From positions 34,889,380 to 34,953,379 of the forward strand of contig OZ026835.1 of NCBI GenBank assembly GCA_964023205.1: 64,000 bases of DNA, written 5' to 3'. A program made the translations under genes and the position numbers. The notes beneath the pieces are model-generated. The model was not told where the DNA came from, made no database searches, and saw nothing but the letters and a program-made list of their open reading frames with translations. The DNA comes from Lutraria lutraria (lineage: Eukaryota; Mollusca; Bivalvia; Venerida; Mactridae). Positions 60,331 through 64,000 of this stretch are shown in pieces. How positions within the stretch are numbered: the first letter of the stretch is position 1; the number at the start of each line of letters is the position of its first letter.

Positions 60331-61300
60331 AATGTTTAGAAAATATCTCTAGAAAATCATGGATCAATGGTTTGTCATTTTATATTGAGATAACTTGTAC
60401 GTACATATTTAGGCAATCATATTTGGGAAAAAATTATGTTTCCAAAAGGCTCTTACATGCGGATAGTGAATATTGCATTTTAGTGTGCTTGTTTGCGTGC
60501 GTGTTAGTGTATGTGTGTGTGTGCATGCATGATCTGTTATGTGTACAGTTATATTTTAATGTCCGAATGAGCATACATGCTTAGAACCAGTTCTTACAAC
60601 AATTGATCGGTCATTTGGCGCTCTTATATATTTAATTGGTCAATAGTACGTGACTTTTTTGTATAAAAGCAATACACAATACTGTTTACTTCTATTCACT
60701 GATAGTTCATATTGAAAAAAAAAGAAAAGCACCGGCATGTAGGTCTACATACACATACATGTAACAATATTATAGCAAACAGACCAACTAACTTAAAATA
60801 CACTTGCATACCCATCAAAGTTTTGTACATCGTTATATTTAAGCTGTCCGTTATTGACCTTCCCTTTCGTTAAACATATTTGGATAGGGGATAATTATGA
60901 GATTCTGTGTATCAGCATGCTTCTCTCAAAATACATATTGGTTTCATGGGTCGTCTGGGTAAACATAAATCAGATTATTTCCAGTATGGTAACATATACA
61001 GTTCGAAGTGGTTTATCAAATGTAGTTAGTTCATCATGTATGCCTTAAAATCAATGAAAACAACCATCATCCTGAACCCGCCCACCAAATGCACAGAAGC
61101 TTACTGAACATGTGATGATAACACAAGCTGGTCATATCGAGCTTATCATCTGAATTCAATGAACAGCCCGAAGCTATTGAGAACTTCTTCGGCAACTGAA
61201 ACAATGTTTGTTGTGTGAATGTAGTAATTCCTCTTTTTGGTGACCGAATCTGTTTGTAAATCGTATGTTAGAAACATGATTATGTTGAGTGTCTATAATA
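60331..61300. other. Non-coding DNA, no gene recognised
   Basis: Includes a short TG-rich stretch near 60493-60526. Confidence 0.5.
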
Positions 61301-61683
61301 TTAAAGCCCCATTAGCTTTTTGCTATAAAAATGTATGCAAAAAAAAACAATTGCTGATATTATCCCAAGATACATATTACCGACGTAACAAGCCCCTTTT
61401 CTTCTAAAACACTCATTTCGCTGTGAATTTTGCTTTTGTAAACATCAAATATATAGAGCGCGTGACGTCACTTCATGCCATATGTAGTATATGACTGCGG
61501 GAAAACGCAGCTGTTCTATAAATAGTATTTTTTCAATGATATTGAAAAAAATACGATAGTGGTTTTGGAAACATTTCTTCTTGCTATAAAGTACGCACGG
61601 GAGGAAAACACACCGGATTCCTCTGTTATAGGACAAACAGAAACTATTACGACAGACAAATTTATATGATTATGGGACTTTAA
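61301..61683. mobile_element. M1-related inverted-repeat element
   Basis: It begins with 'ttaaagccccattagctttt', identical to the M1 terminus, and probably ends at 'gggactttaa'. The core has 'ttcaatgatattgaaaaaaa', a palindromic variant of the M1 core. The rest differs from M1, so it may be a sister family sharing termini. Confidence 0.5.
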
Positions 61684-62123
61684 ACTTCATAGTTCATTTC
61701 AGTAAAGTACTACTACATACTAGTATGTTTCTTTTTAGCCCCTCCTCTTTTACTTCGGAGGATTGTCATTTCTATATCAGTTTGTGTAAACCACTGACAT
61801 TAAGTGTACTTTTTCAGTAAATAGGTGTCCAGCAGCTTGTAATGTTTCGTGTCATTATGTTTTATAGTTTTTAAGTAAAAGCAAAATCCGTGTGATTCTG
61901 GGACAACCCGCATATTTTGGCACAACGATCTTTGAATTGTACAATCTCTAAATGTGTTATAAATACAAAATATTTTATTTGTTTTACAACTATTGAAGTA
62001 CTTAGAACGGAAATCATTTTCCAAATCACTTCTCACCAAACAGTAGGACTGTTCTAATTACACGTCCTTTTTGTATCTTGTAAACATGGATCTAGTTGTC
62101 CTTCTAAAGCAATATAATTGCAT

Positions 62124-62263
62124 GTTATTACATCGACCATAAACTTCTCTTAGGAAAATTCTGTTGTTTCTTAAGTTTGAATAAACCTTCTTTCATTCGT
62201 GTTTCATGACTGCCAGTCTGAATGTTTGCTTTGGGATGTCAACTCTTTTGTAATGGCAATACC
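62124..62263 (-). pseudogene. Degenerate duplicate of the 62329-62470 segment
   Basis: A stretch of about 140 bp aligns to the neighbouring segment about 206 bp away, including 75 bases without a gap. In the frame that is open in the neighbour, this copy has several stops. Confidence 0.4.
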
Positions 62264-62306
62264 AAATAAAATGACCCGTGTTATTCAGTCGTAAAATCAG
62301 AAAAGG

Positions 62307-62588
62307 CTAAATCAAATACTCCCAACAAGTTATTGCACATCGACCAAAATCTTCCATTTGGAATGTTCTAGTGTTTTTTTTAGTTTGAACAAACCTTCTT
62401 GGTTCGTATTCCTTGACTGGCGGTATAATGGTTTGTATAGGGGTAGTAACTTTATTACAAAGGGCATTATCAGAGTATCCCGCCTTTGGTAGAATGTCAA
62501 CAATATTTTTCGGATCGCTGACAATTTTAACTTGAACCAGGTGTTCGTCCAGTTTAATGTCAATGCCCTTTGAAAGTAGTTCATGAAA
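62307..62588 (-). other. Possible exon or exon relic, 93-codon open frame
   Basis: On the minus strand a frame without ATG runs from a TAA (62589-62591) to a TAG (62307-62309). Its translation looks protein-like by eye (ELLSKGIDIKLDEH near the start, EYEPRRFVQTKKNTRTFQM later) and has many codons starting with G or A. A possible splice acceptor 'ctactttcaaag' lies just inside. I do not recognise the family. A second frame is open over the same bases, so chance is possible. Confidence 0.22.
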
Positions 62589-63649
62589 TTATGATTTTCC
62601 TTGAACTTTTCTTGCCTACTTCATGAATAGTTCATGAAGTAAGAATATATATTTGACAGGAGAAATGAATGGTTTATAATATCAATATCATGTACGATAT
62701 GTCTCTGTTAATGCACTCTGATTTGGAGCTCAATGTTTCCTCAAATAAAACAATAAATATCATTGCTGATAGTGTATGCTTCTACAAAGTTATTGATGAA
62801 AATATTATACGAAGAATAGAAGAATACAGAGGTTAAGTATTATCAAATGCAAATGTATGTGAAAATGATTGATTTGCTATTTTACGTGGTATAAGTCGTA
62901 CACTATTATCATGTATCGTTATGTCTTGAAACACAAAGTGGACCACATGTATCATTTAGGAACATTTTCTTCTTGATCGCTTCATTTAAACTCAATCATT
63001 GGTAGTCTTGGGTTTCTCCATGATGCATCATTTTGGTGATTACATTGACATGCAACTCGCCCACATAATTGAAGCATATTTCGATATGTTTCGATATGTG
63101 TAACGGATAATCAGATTTTACACAGTTTGCTTTTCTTGTTCCTTTAAATTAAATGTAAATAATAAGTCATGTTGAAATAAAACATTAAAAGGGTGGGAAA
63201 TGAAACCCAGGTTTTGTTTAGATTGTTTTCGTCAAACACTTTAAGTCACTAAACAGAAACAATTGAAACAAGCAGAGACAGATTTGTCTAACATGTCGCT
63301 GTTACATTTAAGCCTAATTCAATAGTACGTCATAATGTAAAATTAAAGGTATTACGAGTATAAAGTGAGATGTGTTTGTGTTCATAATGTCTTCTTTTAT
63401 TAGTACAAAGTTTCTGTCGCGGTAAGATGTATTAATCAAACCGATAGAGTAACATTTTGTAATCCACAAGGGGTTTGGTAGAACCGCAATGGTAACAAAT
63501 TAACCATGGTATTTGTTTTACAGGGCACACATAGTTTGTATTTGTTCAAAGTAAACATCTATTCCATAAGTTCGATATAGATAAAAAGAGGATGCCTTGA
63601 AAAAAGCACAACGAAACATCTCACCATAATATTTATTAACTGTTGATTC
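62589..63649. other. Non-coding DNA, no gene recognised
   Basis: No supported frame or repeat. Confidence 0.5.
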
Positions 63650-63897
63650 GACAGCTATAGCCAGTTCAGAGCCGCCCCCCCCCCCTGAGAGCGGGGAGAT
63701 AAGATACAGGAGAACCGGGGATTTATTTCCCCACCCTTTTCGAATCGTTTTTCCTTGTCCCTTGATTGTGCCCGATGTAAAGCACCGATATACGCCTCGC
63801 CCTTTTCCTGTGATTTTCGAGACACAGTACTGGGCTCGGTAGTTTGGATGGGGACACTGAAAAGCATCCCTGAAAAATTCGAAGGGCTACGTACGTA
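63650..63897 (-). mobile_element. Interspersed repeat, family S2, minus strand
   Basis: The reverse complement matches 47112-47324: 'cagtgtccccatccaaac', 'cagtactgtgtctcgaaaat', 'tatcggtgctttacatcg' and 'atctccccgctctc'. It includes a C11 run at 63675-63685 and is more GC-rich than the surroundings. The tRNA-like head is not visible at the 5' end here. Confidence 0.68.
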
Positions 63898-64000
63898 CCC
63901 TCAAATCATCTAACCCGAAATCCACCTAGAACATAGGACCATACCAAATATGGATTGCAAAACACAATTTCACACAATAAGTTCTTTGCATGATTATCAA

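Noticed and set aside
60132..60584. 150-codon open frame on the plus strand
   Set aside because: The first part overlaps repeat R1, whose other copies are stopped in this frame. The end is a TG-rich simple stretch giving alternating Val/Cys. No family resemblance.
61800..62039. 79-codon minus-strand frame with scattered Cys and His
   Set aside because: No family match, no duplicate, and its length is within chance expectation for the amount of sequence scanned.

Overview
This is AT-rich animal DNA with long intergenic stretches and many short interspersed repeats. A bivalve or other mollusc is the likely source. That is an inference from the tRNA-headed SINEs with a 3' end of the type 'ttgaaaatggcgttaaa' plus short A-rich tail, and from dense palindromic MITE-like elements. 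I found no convincing host protein-coding gene. The only long open frame (4903-7710) belongs to a non-LTR retrotransposon.

Layout. Bases 1-488 are single-copy and hold one small inverted-repeat element (257-465). Bases 489-37732 are a large tandem segmental duplication: unit A (489-20246) and unit B (21277-37732), separated by a third, partial copy (20250-21273) of an internal piece of unit A (10512-11536). Row by row the units are nearly identical, so nearly every repeat in A has a counterpart in B. They differ by a few large indels. A has a 3435-bp 5'-truncated LINE at 4903-8337, whose clean empty site with one copy of the TATA target is present in B. A keeps 1108 bp (9483-10590) missing from B. 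B keeps 874 bp (26853-27726) missing from A. B has a 411-bp retroposon 3' fragment (33590-34000) absent from A. A has an extra perfect palindrome (19759-19829) inside a hAT-like element.

Bases 37733-64000 are not part of this duplication. They hold several SINE copies of at least two families, three large fold-back (hairpin) elements, minisatellites, homopolymer runs, and an older, much diverged set of internal duplications (pieces at 46.8, 49.3, 50.1, 55.2, 57.0 and 60.1 kb). Near 62.1-62.6 kb on the minus strand is a partly duplicated open frame that could be an exon or exon relic, but the evidence is weak.

How the parts relate. The window reads as a history of mobile-element activity. One LINE remnant (14750-15100), several MITEs and a SINE were in place before the large duplication. 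The intact-ORF LINE, the B-specific retroposon fragment and the palindrome growth came afterwards, or were lost from one copy. Apart from the LINE protein, nothing here supports a functional gene system.
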